Source of the DNA: Brassica napus
Lineage: Eukaryota > Streptophyta > Magnoliopsida > Brassicales > Brassicaceae
DNA length: 64,000 nucleotides
Direction of reading: 5' to 3'
Assembly (NCBI RefSeq): GCF_020379485.1
Contig: NC_063445.1
Span: forward strand, 52,353,422 to 52,417,421
Positions 31,809 through 45,433 of this stretch are shown here, in pieces. Every line of letters begins with the position of its first letter. Position 1 is the first letter of the stretch. The position numbers and the translations under genes are program-made. The notes below the pieces were generated by a model that was given only the letters and a program-made list of their open reading frames with translations, had not been told where the DNA came from and ran no database searches.

Positions 31809-33727
31809 ATGAGACGAGGCAGTTCAGGTAACGACCATGAACTTGGGATTCTACGAAGAACTAACTCGGACACCAAGTCCGACAACGAAACCATCCCCAG
31901 CAACCGTTCCGCCTTCAGCGGCCCGCTTGGCCGCCCAAAACGCGCGTCCAAGAAAAACGCTAGATTTGCCGCGGATCACCCAAGGAGAAGCAACAGTATC
32001 AGCGGTGTCGGTGGTGGCCGTGAAGACGATGAGTACGTGGAGATCACGCTAGACATCAGGGATGACTCGGTGGCTGTCCACAGCGTCCAGCAAGCGAGTC
32101 CCGGAGGACCTCAGAATCTTGAGGATCCAGAGCTGACACTCTTGACCAAGAAGACGCTCGAGAGCAGCCTCAACAAGTCCAGCTCACTTTCCTTCTTCCG
32201 TAGCACCTCCTCGCGCATCAAGAACGCTTCACGCGAGCTCCGCCGCGTGTTCTCCAGACGCCCTTCCCCCGCCGTGCGGCGGTTTGACCGCACTAGCTCC
32301 GCCGCCATACACGCTCTTAAAGGTCTTAAGTTCATCGCCACCAAGACCGCCGCGTGGCCTGCCGTGGAAGAACGGTTTGATAAACTCTCTCTTGAGTCCA
32401 ACGGCCTCTTACTCTCTTCCAAGTTTTGGGAATGCTTAGGTACATATTAACTCTAATTCAAGCACTAATGTTTATGCTACATATGTTTTCCACTTATGTT
32501 AATTTTGGACTTTCTTTAGGAATGAACAAGGAATCAAAAGACTTTGCTGACCAGCTCTTTAGAGCACTAGCTCACCGGAACAACATCTCCGGCGATGCAA
32601 TCACCAAGGATCAGCTCAGGTTCTTCTGGGAACAGATATCAGATGAAAGCTTTGATGCAAAACTCCAAGTCTTCTTTGACATGTAAGCTTTTTCTTATCT
32701 TCACCTACCCAATAACCCACTAATATCTACGGTTGATAGATCATCACTATTCACTATGGTTGTTTAATTATTAGTGTTTTTGAAATTAAACGGTCACCAG
32801 AAGTTGAGGATCAATATAATACTACTTAGTTATTTTTATCATTTTTGAGGTTTAGTGCATTTGTAACTGAACAAATGATGTCATTGTGTGGTCAGGGTGG
32901 ATAAAGATGAAGATGGGCGAGTAACAGAAGAAGAGGTGGCTGAGGTGAGAAACCACACACCGTTCATTATTTATCATCTTTCTATCATATTTTATTTTTA
33001 TATATTCTTCTTACTAGTGACCAAAAAACATATATATCCTTTAGTTGATTACCTTGACAAATTTGTCCACGCGCAAACCCCACTGACTTTATCTGTTAAT
33101 ATCATAAATTTCATTAACTGCATGTGAACACGACAATAATGGTAATTTATTAGATGGAGTAGTGTTTATTACTTTTGTTTAGGCTATTAATTTATGTCAC
33201 ACTTTTTGGTGATTAATTGCAGATTATTAGTCTTAGTGCTTCAGCAAACAAACTCTCCAATATTCAGAAGCAGGCCAAAGAATATGCAGCCCTGATAATG
33301 GAAGAGTTGGACCCAGATAATGCTGGTTACATTATGGTACGTATGGTCCACCTTCACCACTCAGCCACTAGTGGTACATATTGTAAATTCACCACGTTTA
33401 AAACACTAGAAGCAACCTAAAAAGAATCCATGGTTATAAAAATCTTGGTCAAGTTTAACGGGACTCTTGATAAATTAATCAACAGAAAGCCGTCAAGCGT
33501 TGATAAAATGATAAGAGACTGATTAATTAGGTATAGGTGTGTTACCTAGTACTATATCTACATAATTTTTTTTTAATATAGTAATACCAGGAAAAAGATA
33601 AAACAATAAATAGTGACCAAATAGTAAAAATGAAAATAGTAAATTTATACTCATTCCTTAAAATTTATATAAATTATAAAGAATATATGTTATACATGTT
33701 CCCTTATTATTTCTCTAATTCTAAGAA

Positions 33728-33774
<47 letters not shown>

Positions 33775-36264
33775 ATATATATATCAAAATTTGAAAGGAA
33801 TAATGATAACTATTCCTTTTTATTTTTCTTATATTGTTCACAATAATATTTTCTTTTTATTTATACTGTTCATTTAATGAAATACCAGTTATGTTCTTAG
33901 GTATTATACGGCATCTAAATATCCGAGTATTTAAAAAAAAATTGGAAACTGATGTAAAATGTTTAAAAATGAATTTGTAACGTTAATATTGGAATGTAAT
34001 ATTATAGTTAAATAATATGACGTGAAAACTGGTGTAACAGATTGAAAACTTGGAAATGCTGCTGTTACAAGCACCAAACCAGTCTGTACGGATTGGAGAC
34101 AGTAGGATACTAAGCCAAATGCTAAGCCAGAAACTGAAACCGACTACAGAGAGCAACCCTCTGGTGAGATGGTCAGAGAAAATCAAATATTTCGTAATTG
34201 ACAACTGGCAGAGAATATGGATCATGATGCTATGGCTTGCCATCTGTGCCGGCCTATTCACCTACAAATTTATTGAGTACCGGAACAATAAGGACGCCTT
34301 TGGCGTGATGCGTTATTGCGTTTGTGTCGCCAAAGGAGGCGCAGAGACTCTCAAATTCAACATGGCTCTTATATTGCTGCCTGTTTGTCGCAACACCATC
34401 ACTTGGCTTAGGAACAAGACCAAGCTAGGTGTTGTTGTTCCGTTCGATGATAATCTCAACTTCCATAAGGTTATTGCAAGTGGGATTGTGGTCGGGGTTT
34501 TGCTCCATGTAGTGTCGCATTTAGCGTGTGATTTCCCGCGCTTGCTTGCCGCTGATGAGGAGACCTATGAGCCGATGATACAGTACTTTGGAGAGCAACC
34601 GGAGAGCTACTGGCATTTTGTGAAGGAAGTGGAAGGGTGGACTGGTATTGTGATGGTTGTGCTAATGGTTATAGCTTTTACACTCGCTACGCCTTGGTTC
34701 CGTCGTAACAAGCTTAACTTACCTAACTTCCTCAAGAAGCTTACAGGTTTCAATGCCTTTTGGTACTCTCACCATTTGTTCATCATTGTTTATACTCTTC
34801 TCATTGTCCATGGTATCAAGCTCTACCTCACAAAGAGTTGGGAAAAGAAAACGGTATGCTCTTCAAACCTGACTGCTATGTTTTCTTATCTAATATTATT
34901 CCCTTTTTGGTTAGTTAATACTTCATGTTTGTATCATTTTTGCAGACATGGATGTATCTGGCGGTACCAATCCTTCTGTATGGGTCGGAGAGGCTGATCC
35001 GTGCTTCCAGATCAAGCATCAAACCGGTTAAGATTGTCAAGGTCAGATATACATACCTAGATTTCTAGAAAAATAAGTGATTGAGTTGCACATTTTTTAT
35101 ATACTAAACATTATTTTTCTAAATTTTTCAATGGGAGACATTAATTGATATCTCAATATATCGTATTTCAACTAATACTTTAAATCCATTTTATATCAAA
35201 AAACTTATTTGATTTAAAGTAGAGAAAATTTCCTTTGAACAATTTTTTTAAATAGTTTGTATATATGTAACAACTAGGTGGCTGTTTACCCCGGGAACGT
35301 GTTGTCTTTACACATGACGAAGCCACAAGGATTCAAATACAAAAGTGGACAGTACATGTTCGTGAACTGTAGAGCCGTCTCTCCCTTTGAGTGGCATCCT
35401 TTCTCCATCACATCCGCACCAGGAGACGACTACGTGAGCGTGCACATCCGCACGCTTGGTGACTGGACACGTAAGCTCAAGACCGTGTTCTCTGAGGTAT
35501 GCAAACCTCCTACTGCGGGTAAAAGCGGTCTGCTCAGAGCGGACGGAGGAGACTCCATCGCCTTCCCAAAGATCCTCATCGACGGTCCTTACGGTGCTCC
35601 AGCACAAGACTACAAGAAATACGACGTGGTACTCCTCGTAGGTCTTGGCATTGGAGCCACCCCTATGATCAGCATTCTCAAGGACATTATCAACAACATG
35701 AAGTCTCGTGACCGTGATAGTGACATAGAGAACAATAGTAGTAATGGGAATAGTAAAGGGTTTAGGACGAGGAAAGCTTATTTCTACTGGGTGACTAGAG
35801 AGCAAGGATCGTTTGAGTGGTTTAAGGGGATAATGGACGAGGTTTCGGAGCTGGACGATGAAGGGATTATCGAGCTACACAATTATTGCACGAGTGTGTA
35901 CGAGGAAGGAGATGCTAGGGTTGCTCTTATTGCCATGCTTCAGTCATTGCAACACGCTAAGAACGGAGTTGATGTCGTCTCGGGGACACGGGTCAAGTCA
36001 CACTTCGCTAAACCTAACTGGAGACAAGTGTACAAGAGGATCGCTGTTCAGCATCCCGACAAAAGAATCGGTAAGTAACTAACTAATCTTGACCGCTTTA
36101 ATCTTGTTATCATGTGATAAACGACTTAAATTAAATAAATGAATTTGATTGCAGGAGTCTTCTATTGTGGGGCACCAGGACTGACAAAGGACCTAAAAAA
36201 TCTAGCTTTGGATTTCTCTCGAAAGACGAGCACCAAGTTTGACTTCCACAAAGAGAACTTTTAA
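31809..36264 (+). CDS. RBOHD: Respiratory burst oxidase homologue D (NADPH oxidase)
   Basis: Eight exons (31809-32439, 32520-32682, 32896-32944, 33223-33336, 34041-34853, 34946-35041, 35278-36070, 36155-36264) join in phase to 922 residues, the expected size. It moves electrons from NADPH through FAD and two haems across the plasma membrane to make apoplastic superoxide in immunity and stress. The N-terminus ([36 protein letters not shown]) is RBOHD-specific. EF-hands lie at ~266-278 ([13 protein letters not shown]) and ~311-322 (DPDNAGYIM). Haem histidines occur in [25 protein letters not shown] and [11 protein letters not shown]-binding HPFSIT starts near 662; the NADPH-binding [12 protein letters not shown] follows, and the C-terminus is FDFHKENF. 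I chose ATG 31809 because the family starts at MRRG; an in-frame ATG at 31737 would add 24 unrelated residues. Intact. Confidence 0.97.
33729..33784. repeat. (TA)n microsatellite in RBOHD intron 4
   Basis: About 50 bases of near-pure TA repeat with one TTTA interruption, inside the 704-bp intron between the second EF-hand exon and the transmembrane exon. Confidence 0.9.
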
Positions 36265-36732
36265 TTCCAATATATATCAGCTGGGAGGAAGTTGCGTCGA
36301 GAAATAAAACAAGAAACTGCATATAGATATTTTTCTTTTATAAAAAATATTTGAGTTGTATTCCTTCGTTTCTTTTTTCTTACTTTATGTTCAGTTTTAC
36401 GGAATTTAGTTTAATGCCGAATTAAGTATAAAATCGTAGAAGTATAGTTGCAGACTTGGTGTTGTGAACATGTACTTATGGAGTTAATGCACCATAGTTT
36501 TCTACTCGTAATTATCATATCTTTAATGAGTACACAAGGTTTTGATTTTGAATTTTGATACTTATTACTCCTTTTCCGACACACTTTATTTCCGCAAAAG
36601 AAAACAAGCTGCAGGTCCTTTATTTACCCATTATCAATTTAGGCTTGCGTTTTTTTTCTTGATTAAACTTATCTTTTATATACTAAAACGCAAGTCGCCG
36701 GGTTAATAAAAATTGGCATGTGGCAAAAAATA

Positions 36733-36772
<40 letters not shown>

Positions 36773-38598
36773 GAGAAAAATACTCAGACCCCACTCAGTT
36801 TTACTTTCCGTTACATATATTTTGTGTCAAAATTAATTGGAAAAAAATTAAAATGCATCATTAGTATCCTCGGATTAAAAATGAGAAGTTTCATTTTCAT
36901 TCGAGGCCACGACTCCACCATTTTAGAAACTGCTTAGTACCAATTTTAAAAACTTAAAAATTATATTTTCGTCAAAAAAAAACTCGAAAATGATTTTATC
37001 AACAAATTAATTTTATTCCCCCGTTTTGCGTTTTGAAACCATGATCCCCACCACTTTTCACTTTTCACTTTTCCCCACCTCTTTCACATAACCTGAGATC
37101 AGTTCGATCATCAACAAATTTATATACAAGTTCATTAAAAAAACAAAAATCTTCAGTCTTTTACTATCTTCGGTTGCTCAGAGAAACAACTAATCATTTA
37201 CCTTTACTAAAGTTTATTTTTTTGCACCAATGTGAAACTTCTATGTTTCATCGTGGACAAGTTTATCTAAAGCATGCATATTTTGATCGATATACATGTG
37301 TTCTCTTTCAAAGCATCGAGTTTTAATCATCGACTCGGAAGAGATTGCCATTGGGGTATGGCGATTATGGAGAGATTCATCTAACCAAAGGATTTTGTTG
37401 CATGGTTTCCAGAATATTCAGGTATATTCATGCATAACCAATTCATAAGAAACTAATTCTCTAAAATCTGAGTAAACAAAAAAAGCATAAATATATGTAT
37501 TGTTCAGTTTTTAAATTATCTTTATTTGCTACAGACATGCATATGCAGGAGACATCAAAGCTGGTTGAAAATTAGATGAGATCTATTCTACACTAAATCT
37601 GGCGAAGGTCGAAGACGAGTGGGTTAGATAAAATGAGATGCAAAACGTTTAACCAGTCAAAATTCAGGTAAAAATAATTTTATTTGCTTTTTAGTTTTTA
37701 CACATAAATAGTTAGGGCCTCAGTGCTCTAAATTATTGTTTGACCATTTCGGCTGTCTTAGTCAAGACAATGTGTAAAATAGTTTAAAAAAGTTTCAATA
37801 ATTTCTGTAAATACTTATCGTTAATTAACTACATTCAACCACTAAAAATAATTTGAAAGCATTCCAGATGTCAGTCACAAATGCATCCAACTGTTTGTAA
37901 ACTCAGAAGAACGAGTTTTTTTAATAAAGAAGGTAAATGCTTTCGTGTGTATACTTATTCGTACATAACATTAGAGAACAGTTAAAGGAAACTGAAACAT
38001 GGAAAAATCATTATGATTATGTGTTCTTCAAAATAACGGATTATCCACTTATATTTATAATTTTTTTTACTGTAATTTCAAATTAACATGTCAAGAAAAA
38101 TATTCAATCCACTTTCCATAGTTTAGTTTTTTTTTGTCCATGCTTTAGTTATTTCTGAAATGAGCTTATAATTTGTGTCATATATATATATATATATATT
38201 CAAAAGTTATAGTAGTATACATGAAGCAGTAAAAAAATTATTAACTGAAATGTGTTTATTTGCAAGAAAAAATATTTCGATGCTTCGTCAATACTAGTAT
38301 AGATATAATTGCCAATCACAATCACTTCATAGTACAACCAACTTCAAACATTTATTTCTAAAGAATATTGCACTGTATATTGTTACGGACCTGTCAAGTC
38401 GGTTGATAACTCCATTCCACCAACTCTAACTTTCTTGTGATTCGGCACATGCATGTTCTTAAACACATATAGACATTTTAGTGACCTTTGCAGTGCAACC
38501 ACAAAAGTTACAGACATCTACACCTTTGTTAATTCTGGAAAAATCTTAAACCTATGAACATCAGTACGAGTTTAAAGGATTATAAATTTATCATATAC
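36265..38598. other. Intergenic downstream of RBOHD; TA microsatellite and transposon remnants
   Basis: RBOHD 3' UTR at the start, a (TA)n run at ~36738-36766 and another at ~38181-38200. The segment ~36664-38303 starts TCTTTTATATACTAAAACG and ends with tactagtatagata, resembling Helitron ends, but the two ends do not agree in polarity. No coding region. Confidence 0.45.
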
Positions 38599-38603
38599 AC
38601 AAT

Positions 38604-38971
38604 TGTTGTGACGGACGTGAAAAGGAACAAATGCGGAAACAGATGAATAAAAACGATGTAACTACGACACAAATATTTAACGTGGTTCACTCCTAGGGCT
38701 ACGTCCACGAACAAAAAGATATTTTATTATTGGAGGCGATATTGAGCTTACAAAGTACAAGTTTAGGGTTACTTCGAATACAAGATATATATAGTAGCAT
38801 CCCGTATCTAAAACCCTAGACTTTATGAACTCATGGGCCTAAGCCCACGATCAGATGTAATATCCATAATAACTTGATGCAACGCTCTTGATGCAACCGA
38901 GTCGGTATGATGTACGTGATGTAACATCAACCGCCTAGATGTTACATCCAGATTCAAGGCATATCAACAAC
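38604..38971 (-). mobile_element. Solo LTR of the Copia 2 family
   Basis: 368 bp flanked by ACAAT at 38599-38603 and 38972-38976; ends TGTTG...CAACA. On the minus strand the sequence CGTGGACGTAGCC, GAACCACGTTAAAT and the end CGTCCGTCACAACA match the LTRs at 57022 and 61191, identifying the family. No internal region remains, so it arose by LTR-LTR recombination. Confidence 0.93.
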
Positions 38972-39496
38972 AATCAATATAAAAATCTTAAACAAATATT
39001 TAATTCAATTCGTTTTGCTTTCTTAAATTTCTTTATCTTCTTCTAAGTTAATTCACTTATCTTCGTAAAAGTTTTTTATTTGTCACCTTATAGATTAATA
39101 AGAACTTTAGTAATTAACAACTGCTTGTCTTGATTCGAATAAATTTAACATTCGTTAAAAAATAACTACTTGTCAATGTAATAGTTAAGAACCTGACTAA
39201 CTGAAATTTATAAGCCAAAAAAAAAAAGAATGCCCAATATTATAGCATATTAAATATTTTAAACATATAATACGACCTCGAGGAGGAAGAAACACGCATT
39301 GCAAAACAGATCCTTCCTTTGTCCCAACTTAATAACTGAAATCATATTAAATAGATCATGATATTTTATCCTAAAAATGAGAGGCTGGAAGGATTTATGA
39401 TTGACAACACAAAATATGAACGTTAGCACAAATCGTAATATGAATCTATTCTTCATATCTATGCCAACGTGTATAAATATATATAGGTGTGTGATT

Positions 39497-40051
39497 TTAT
39501 GTGCCTCGGGCTAGCATTTCTTGATACCTCTTAAAGGACAAGAGTTTCTGAAGCTTCATCTGCTTATGAAACCTTGAAATGAAGAGATCCGCAACATGGT
39601 CGATCTCATCTTCTAGCTTGAAACTCTCTCCTTCTTCTTTCTTCGAGTTCCTCACCATATCTATGACAGAACTTCCTTGGCCTTCCTCCAAGTCCCCAAA
39701 ATCCTCCTCACCTTCGAACAACGTGTGCCTCAGATCAGGATACTTGTCACATTCCTCGCCTTGTACGTCATAACTCTCACAGTGAGCCACTTCCCCGTTG
39801 TTGTAGAGGATTATAGCCTTGCTATTGTCTTGTTCATGGTCGTAGTCTTGCTCTTGATCTGAATGCCCTAGGAGGTTGTGGATCTTGTTGGAAATTGAAC
39901 GGAACCCGAGCTTCTCATGTTTCACAAGGGACAACATGAGGAGTCTTGTCTTGAAAGCACTTGTTTTATTCTTTATGGCTATAGATTTCGCCTTTGCTGC
40001 GGAACTCAACAATGCAACGACATGTTTCATCAATGCCGTAGCTTTCTTCAT
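39497..40051 (-). CDS. DUF761-domain protein (At5g47920-like)
   Basis: Intronless, 184 residues. N-terminus is basic and Ala/Lys/Ser-rich (MKKATALMKHVVALLSSAAK), the middle is acidic (EGEEDFGDLEEGQG), and the C-terminus has the DUF761 signature: DEIDHVADLFISRFHKQMKL followed by SFKRYQEMLARGT. DUF761 proteins (cotton-fibre expressed family) are plant-specific, of unknown biochemical role. Position between RBOHD and RPS27 matches the Arabidopsis order. A TATA box lies ~95 bp upstream of the ATG. Confidence 0.9.
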   Translation of the reverse strand: MKKATALMKHVVALLSSAAKAKSIAIKNKTSAFKTRLLMLSLVKHEKLGFRSISNKIHNLLGHSDQEQDYDHEQDNSKAIILYNNGEVAHCESYDVQGEECDKYPDLRHTLFEGEEDFGDLEEGQGSSVIDMVRNSKKEEGESFKLEDEIDHVADLFISRFHKQMKLQKLLSFKRYQEMLARGT

Positions 40052-40145
40052 TTCTCTCTTTGTAATATAAGCTTTAGTAAATAAATGTTATTGGTGTTAC
40101 TTAGCTAGCATGGGAAGGAACATTGGTGGTGAGAGCCTTTAGGGG

Positions 40146-40155
40146 TTTATATAAG
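40146..40155 (-). promoter_or_regulatory. TATA box of DUF761 gene
   Basis: CTTATATAAA on the minus strand, 95-104 bp upstream of the start codon at 40051. Confidence 0.65.
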
Positions 40156-40822
40156 AGTGTACTCAAAAGCTAACGTAACGAGTCGTCTTTATGAGTCTTG
40201 TCGTATTGTTTAAATTTAATTAATGGCTAAATGGTTTACTTAATGGCGGAGCAATCTTCTCACAATTTGACACGTCGAGATTACACCATTTGATGTAGTG
40301 GACGACTTACTTTTAATGTTTAACCTTTATGGCTTTATGTCACGCTCCCTTTCAAATTGCATCGTGCCTACAATTTCACAAACGTATGCAATTAAAATGT
40401 CTTTTACTTTGTTCAAGATTCTCGAGATACTAATTTTGTTGTTAATTTTATATATAAATGTGACCTAACGGGTTACTTTGGAGATGAGTCGGATAGGTTT
40501 TATTTTCATATTATAAAGTCTCAGACCTACCATTAAATTTGAAACGAATAAAAATGTTTGCTTAACTTGGTTCGTGTTCGCTACGTCATAATAGATGTGC
40601 AACATGTGTAAGTAGACGTGTAGTTTTCTCAAAACAAAAAAATTAGACGTGCAGTCGCAGAAGCCCATGGAGCGTCTTTAGCTGATTGTCTAGTGCATGC
40701 AATGAGGAGAGAATTAGTACGGCGAACTAACTATGTTAATGTTTTGAGGGGTTAATTAGGTAGATAGCCTTTAAAGGTTTATTTGTACAGGAGACCTTAA
40801 ACAAGTTGATTTGTTTGTGTTT

Positions 40823-41474
40823 ATGTCAACTAGTAGCTTGTGCTCTGCACTACAACGACGAGTCCCACCGGACGTGGAGAGTTTGATTTATCATCGCTCT
40901 CTGGTGAGCAATCTGAGAACGACTGGCGCGACATACCTCTCAGCAAAACCCTATATTGGAATTTTAAATCTAAATTCAGGCATTTCAGGCATTTCAAGCT
41001 TTCTGGTCACTGTTACGGAGTTTCTCAACTCTTAACAGCCATGCTTTCCGACTTATTTGAGATTCACATAGTCTCGTCGGAAAGTTCAGTCGGTGTTAGT
41101 ACCGATTTCGCTGGTCTAATGGGCTGCTCAGCCACATCCAGCTCCTCAACAGGTAGTTTTGCCGTCCAAACCTATCTGTTAGGTCTCTTCAACGTCGATT
41201 CCGACTATTTCTTGCTCGCTGCTGTGAGCATTGTTTCAAAGGTACAAGTGAAGTCTTTTCAGAGGTTTCTTTACTTTGAGCAAGTCTCCCTTTGTAACAT
41301 ATCTATCCTTTGTGTTATTGTTCGACATTTGTTGTTAGTCACACTGTCGAGTATACCTCTAGTTGTTATCTTCTTGTCGTTGAACACTGTTCCAGTTGTA
41401 GTTCGTCTAAGCCGTAGGGCTTTTTAATTTTAATATAATCAGTTTGTGACAAAAAAAAATGTCAACTAGTAGCT
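40823..41474 (+). mobile_element. 5'-truncated poly(A) retroposon with 16-bp target duplication
   Basis: atgtcaactagtagct at 40823-40838 and 41459-41474 flanks a ~620-bp insert ending in TTTGTGAC plus nine A residues. A 195-residue frame (40840-41427) contains LLGLFNVDSDYFLLA, homologous to the frame in the 2579-4279 element, which runs ~1 kb further 5'. This copy is thus a 5' truncation of the same family. It also repeats the motif TCGTCGGAAAGTTC(A)GTCGG seen in the longer element. Confidence 0.85.
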
Positions 41475-42708
41475 AGTTTTTTTTTTGTCATCGACTTAAA
41501 CAAATTCAACTAAAACTTTGCAAACATGTACCTAGTTTGTGTTTGAGCTCATACATGTTTTCCGGACTCAAAATAGAAAGACAAATAGTATTCCACGCGG
41601 TGAAAAGAGTCAACCGTCCTATATCGTTTATATCTATTATAACACGGTAACAAAAAAAATAACATACAATTCTGTTTTTTGGTCTATTTATTTATGATTT
41701 TATCAACGTATTATACTTTATACTTGTTAACTAGTGCATCTGATAACAAGACTCGCTATTCATGTAAAATTCACAAGGAGTCCAAACCATTTTCCATTTC
41801 TGTTCAAAGATTTTATTGAATAACGACTAGTCGAGTTATTAAATGTGATTAACTTTTCCTACAAAAGCAACTTTACAACCAAATCATCAAAACAAAAGTG
41901 TTATTTCTTACCTAAAAGAGGTTTCATAAAATTTATGAAAAAAAGTATCAGAATGGGAGAAGATGCTTGGATAAAGTTACAGACAGCTTAAGCTATCCAG
42001 CGGCGACGTAATTTCATTGTACTTCTCTTTAAATCGTAGCTTTAACAAGTACTTTTCTAATTTTTCTTCTTTATTAAAGTTATTCTTTATTTACTTTTCT
42101 AAAATCCGGGGAAGGAAACTGATTGCATGTGATGGTTTTGTATAACTGGAAAGTGCTTACGCACTTTGGTCTCACATTTCAAGGCGCCACGAATTTTCTT
42201 GCTCAAATGATATCTAAAGCTTTATAAGATTCTATTTCCCTTGTCACCATACTTTAATCCCTACTCTAGAATTCTAGATATTTTAGAATTTAGATATTAT
42301 ACTTTGTCTTGTCGTGTATCAACATTAGTTAAAGTATGTGATCTCAAATTCAAATCTCACACTCAATAAGATGTTTAGTGGATATCCGAATTGAGATTTT
42401 TTTTTAGACAAAAAGGAAACAAGGCATACTCAAATCATTTGCGCTGGTTTATAAGCTTAATAAAAAAAAATCGAAATCGAATGTAACTTTTATCTCAGAA
42501 AATATAGCATGTGTTTAAATATGTGAAGTGTGCTATAGTTTACCAAGCGGTCGTGACAGAAAATATGAAAATTTTGTATCTTGAGCTCAAGTTGTAGATT
42601 TAATATCATATTACGTATTTCCAGTAGTACGTAAAACCGATAAGAAGATTTTACAAAACTAGATTTCTCCTGAGGAATTAAAATGTCACGTTAGATATTA
42701 TTATATCA
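41475..42708. other. Intergenic, no supported gene
   Basis: AT-rich sequence between two transposons; no frame or structured repeat called. Confidence 0.5.
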
Positions 42709-43910
42709 AAGGTTTTTGGGGAAAATGGGCTGTTAATTCCCAATCTTTTTGAAATAGGCAATTTAAATACCGAATTATTGGTTGCGCGATTTAATGCCCC
42801 AACTAGTAGTTGACTTGGCAAATTAAAGACTACGAAAGTCAGCAGTTAAATCATAAAACTTTGTCGTTAGTTTTAATTCCCCTCAGTTACGATATAACTC
42901 AAAATCCCAAATTTGGAACCCTACTTTCGACAGGGGCAATTCCGGCGAGCGAGAGGTGATTTCCGGCGGGATAAGAGAGCGAATCCGGAGACCTCATGAA
43001 GAACTTCGAGAAGAACAAGAAGCTTTGTCGGGAAACAGTTCAAATAGCTTCTGGACATCATCCCCACTATCGTCATCACCCTCGTGGTATTCATTTCCAT
43101 CTTCACAGCCAGCCTCTCTAAAGTGATCCTCTTCACGGATTGGTACATCGATAAACTCATTATCATCCGACTGCAGCACCGGTTCAGACTCCTTGTATCC
43201 AGCCATATCTTCAACAATGACCTCACAATCATCTCCCTCAACGGATGAATTCTCACGCGACTCAATAGCTTCTTGTTCGTTTTGATGTTCCATAGTTTCT
43301 TCTTCATTCTCATGTACTGTTGTTTCTTCTTCATGTACCATTGTTTCTCCATCAAATCTAGACACATCGACATCTTGTGTCCTAATACAAAGTCCACATG
43401 TAAAGAGAATCATTAAGAACGAGAATCAATAACAAGAATCAAAAATAAAAATTAGTAACAGGGATAGTAACATGAAAAGAACTTATTTTACCTTTCTCTC
43501 TCAGCATCTATGGGAACTTCAGAAACGTTTGGACCTGCAAGAATGTTGGGAGCATCAGAAACATTGGGAACTTCAGGAACTATGGGATTTGATGATCCTC
43601 TTCGGGTTTGAAGCTTATTCCGTGCTCCTCCTCGTCTTCCGGTGAACGTCCTCACCATCACGCCGGAAATTTCTTTGCACTCAATCTAGGGTTTCAGATT
43701 GGGGATTTCTGAGTTTTTAAGAAAAGTCGAAAACAATGTTTCACAGTACTAACGGGTTCCGTTTAAAACATGACGTCTGACTTCTGTAGTCTTTAATTTA
43801 CCAAATCAACAACTAGTTGAGGCATTAAATCACGTAACCAATAGTTTGGTATTTAAATTGCCTATTGCAAATAGATTGGGAATTAAAAGCCCATTTTCCC
43901 AAGGTTTTTG
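42709..43910. mobile_element. Long-TIR Mutator-like element (MULE) carrying a gene
   Basis: 10-bp duplication aaggtttttg at 42709-42718 and 43901-43910 flanks an 1182-bp element (42719-43900). Inverted repeats of ~124 bp: left GGGAAAATGGGCTGTTAATT..., right arm reverse-complements to GGGAAAATGGGCTTTTAATT..., both running on through TTAATGCC(C/T)CAACTAGT to AAATTAAAGACTAC and GTCAG. No MURA transposase. Between the TIRs lies a single two-exon gene on the minus strand. Confidence 0.93.
42994..43658 (-). CDS. Unknown acidic protein encoded inside the MULE
   Basis: Two exons, 43658-43492 and 43381-42994, join in phase (167+388 nt) to 184 residues with no stop. The N-terminus is basic (MVRTFTGRRGGARNKLQTRR), followed by a PxVPNVSDAPN-type Pro/Val repeat. 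The rest is strongly acidic, with EETxxHE repeats (HEEETTVHENEEETMEHQNE), a DDCEVIVEDM segment, DDDSGDDVQKLFELFP and a Ser-rich end. I do not recognise a family; there is no transposase, protease or zinc motif. It could be a captured host gene (Pack-MULE), a MULE accessory protein, or a fossil. The intact splice sites and frame argue for recent constraint or recent capture. The gene lies wholly between the TIRs, which would supply its promoter. Confidence 0.75.
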
Positions 43911-44042
43911 GCTATTTGCTTTCGGACAGCGCGCCTCAAAGGTTACCTTTCGAATCTTGAGAACTGAGGTCGCCAAGGTAAAATAATATTTACATGTTTT
44001 ATTCTTGGGCTGAGGGATAACGGCACAAAGGCCCATACTCCT

Positions 44043-44400
44043 AGCATATCCAACCCCATTCTATTTTTTCTTCTAAAATAAAGTTTAGAGCAAAAATACT
44101 CAAATAGTACTCTATTTTCTATTTTATAATAATGTAAACCTACTTTTTTACTCTATATATAGAGTAATTTTTTTATTTTTTGTTCATCACTCTATTTTTT
44201 ACTCTAAAATCGAATACCATTGCAGCAACATCCAAGACCAACTCTATTACAAAGTTACTCTATTTTAGAAGAAAAAATATAAAATAGAGGAAACCATAAC
44301 CTTATAATAGAGATGGGGCAAAAATAGAGATGGTGTTTTCGTTTGGATGTGTTCCTCTATTATAGAGATTTCTATTATAGAGGTGGGTTGAAGATGCTCA
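44043..44400. mobile_element. Candidate MITE (CATCTCCAACCC-type ends)
   Basis: Left end tagcatatccaaccccattctatttt and right end aaaatagag...ctattatagaggtgggttgaagatgctca are imperfect inverted copies (~24 bp). The interior is built from CTCTATTTTA / TAAAATAGAG motifs in both orientations. Target duplication unclear. Confidence 0.6.
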
Positions 44401-44800
44401 GCAATCTGCTACATTCAGTCCTACGGCTACAACAACCTTACCAATGTGGGGGTTTCTTTCCAAGTCGTAGCAATACTACAAATGCTTTCCCACAAGCCAT
44501 TCAATAAGTCTATATAGAACTACAAAGCTTCCATTGGATTAAAGAATGGCTGTTTAGAAATGACAAAACAACAGACATGTAGACAATAAACAAGAGCCGA
44601 GACAGTTGATGCGAGAATAATTTATAACTAAATGAAAGCAGAGGAATTAGAATCCAACTAGTGGTTTGATGATAGTTTCAAAATCTTCTCATAATCAAAA
44701 AAAAAAGAAAGAACGTCACAATACAATAAGAAGTACTAAGCAAACTGAATAAAGATCTTGACTTCCCTCACAGCAACATTTGTAAAAAGATGAATTATTC

Positions 44801-45433
<633 letters not shown>

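Noticed and set aside
34050..34997. Plus-strand frame starting at an internal ATG in RBOHD exon 5
   Set aside because: It is the RBOHD transmembrane exon read past its splice donor at 34853.
36664..38303. Helitron in the RBOHD downstream region
   Set aside because: One end looks like a plus-strand 5' TC end and the other like a minus-strand 5' TC end; no CTRR hairpin end was found.
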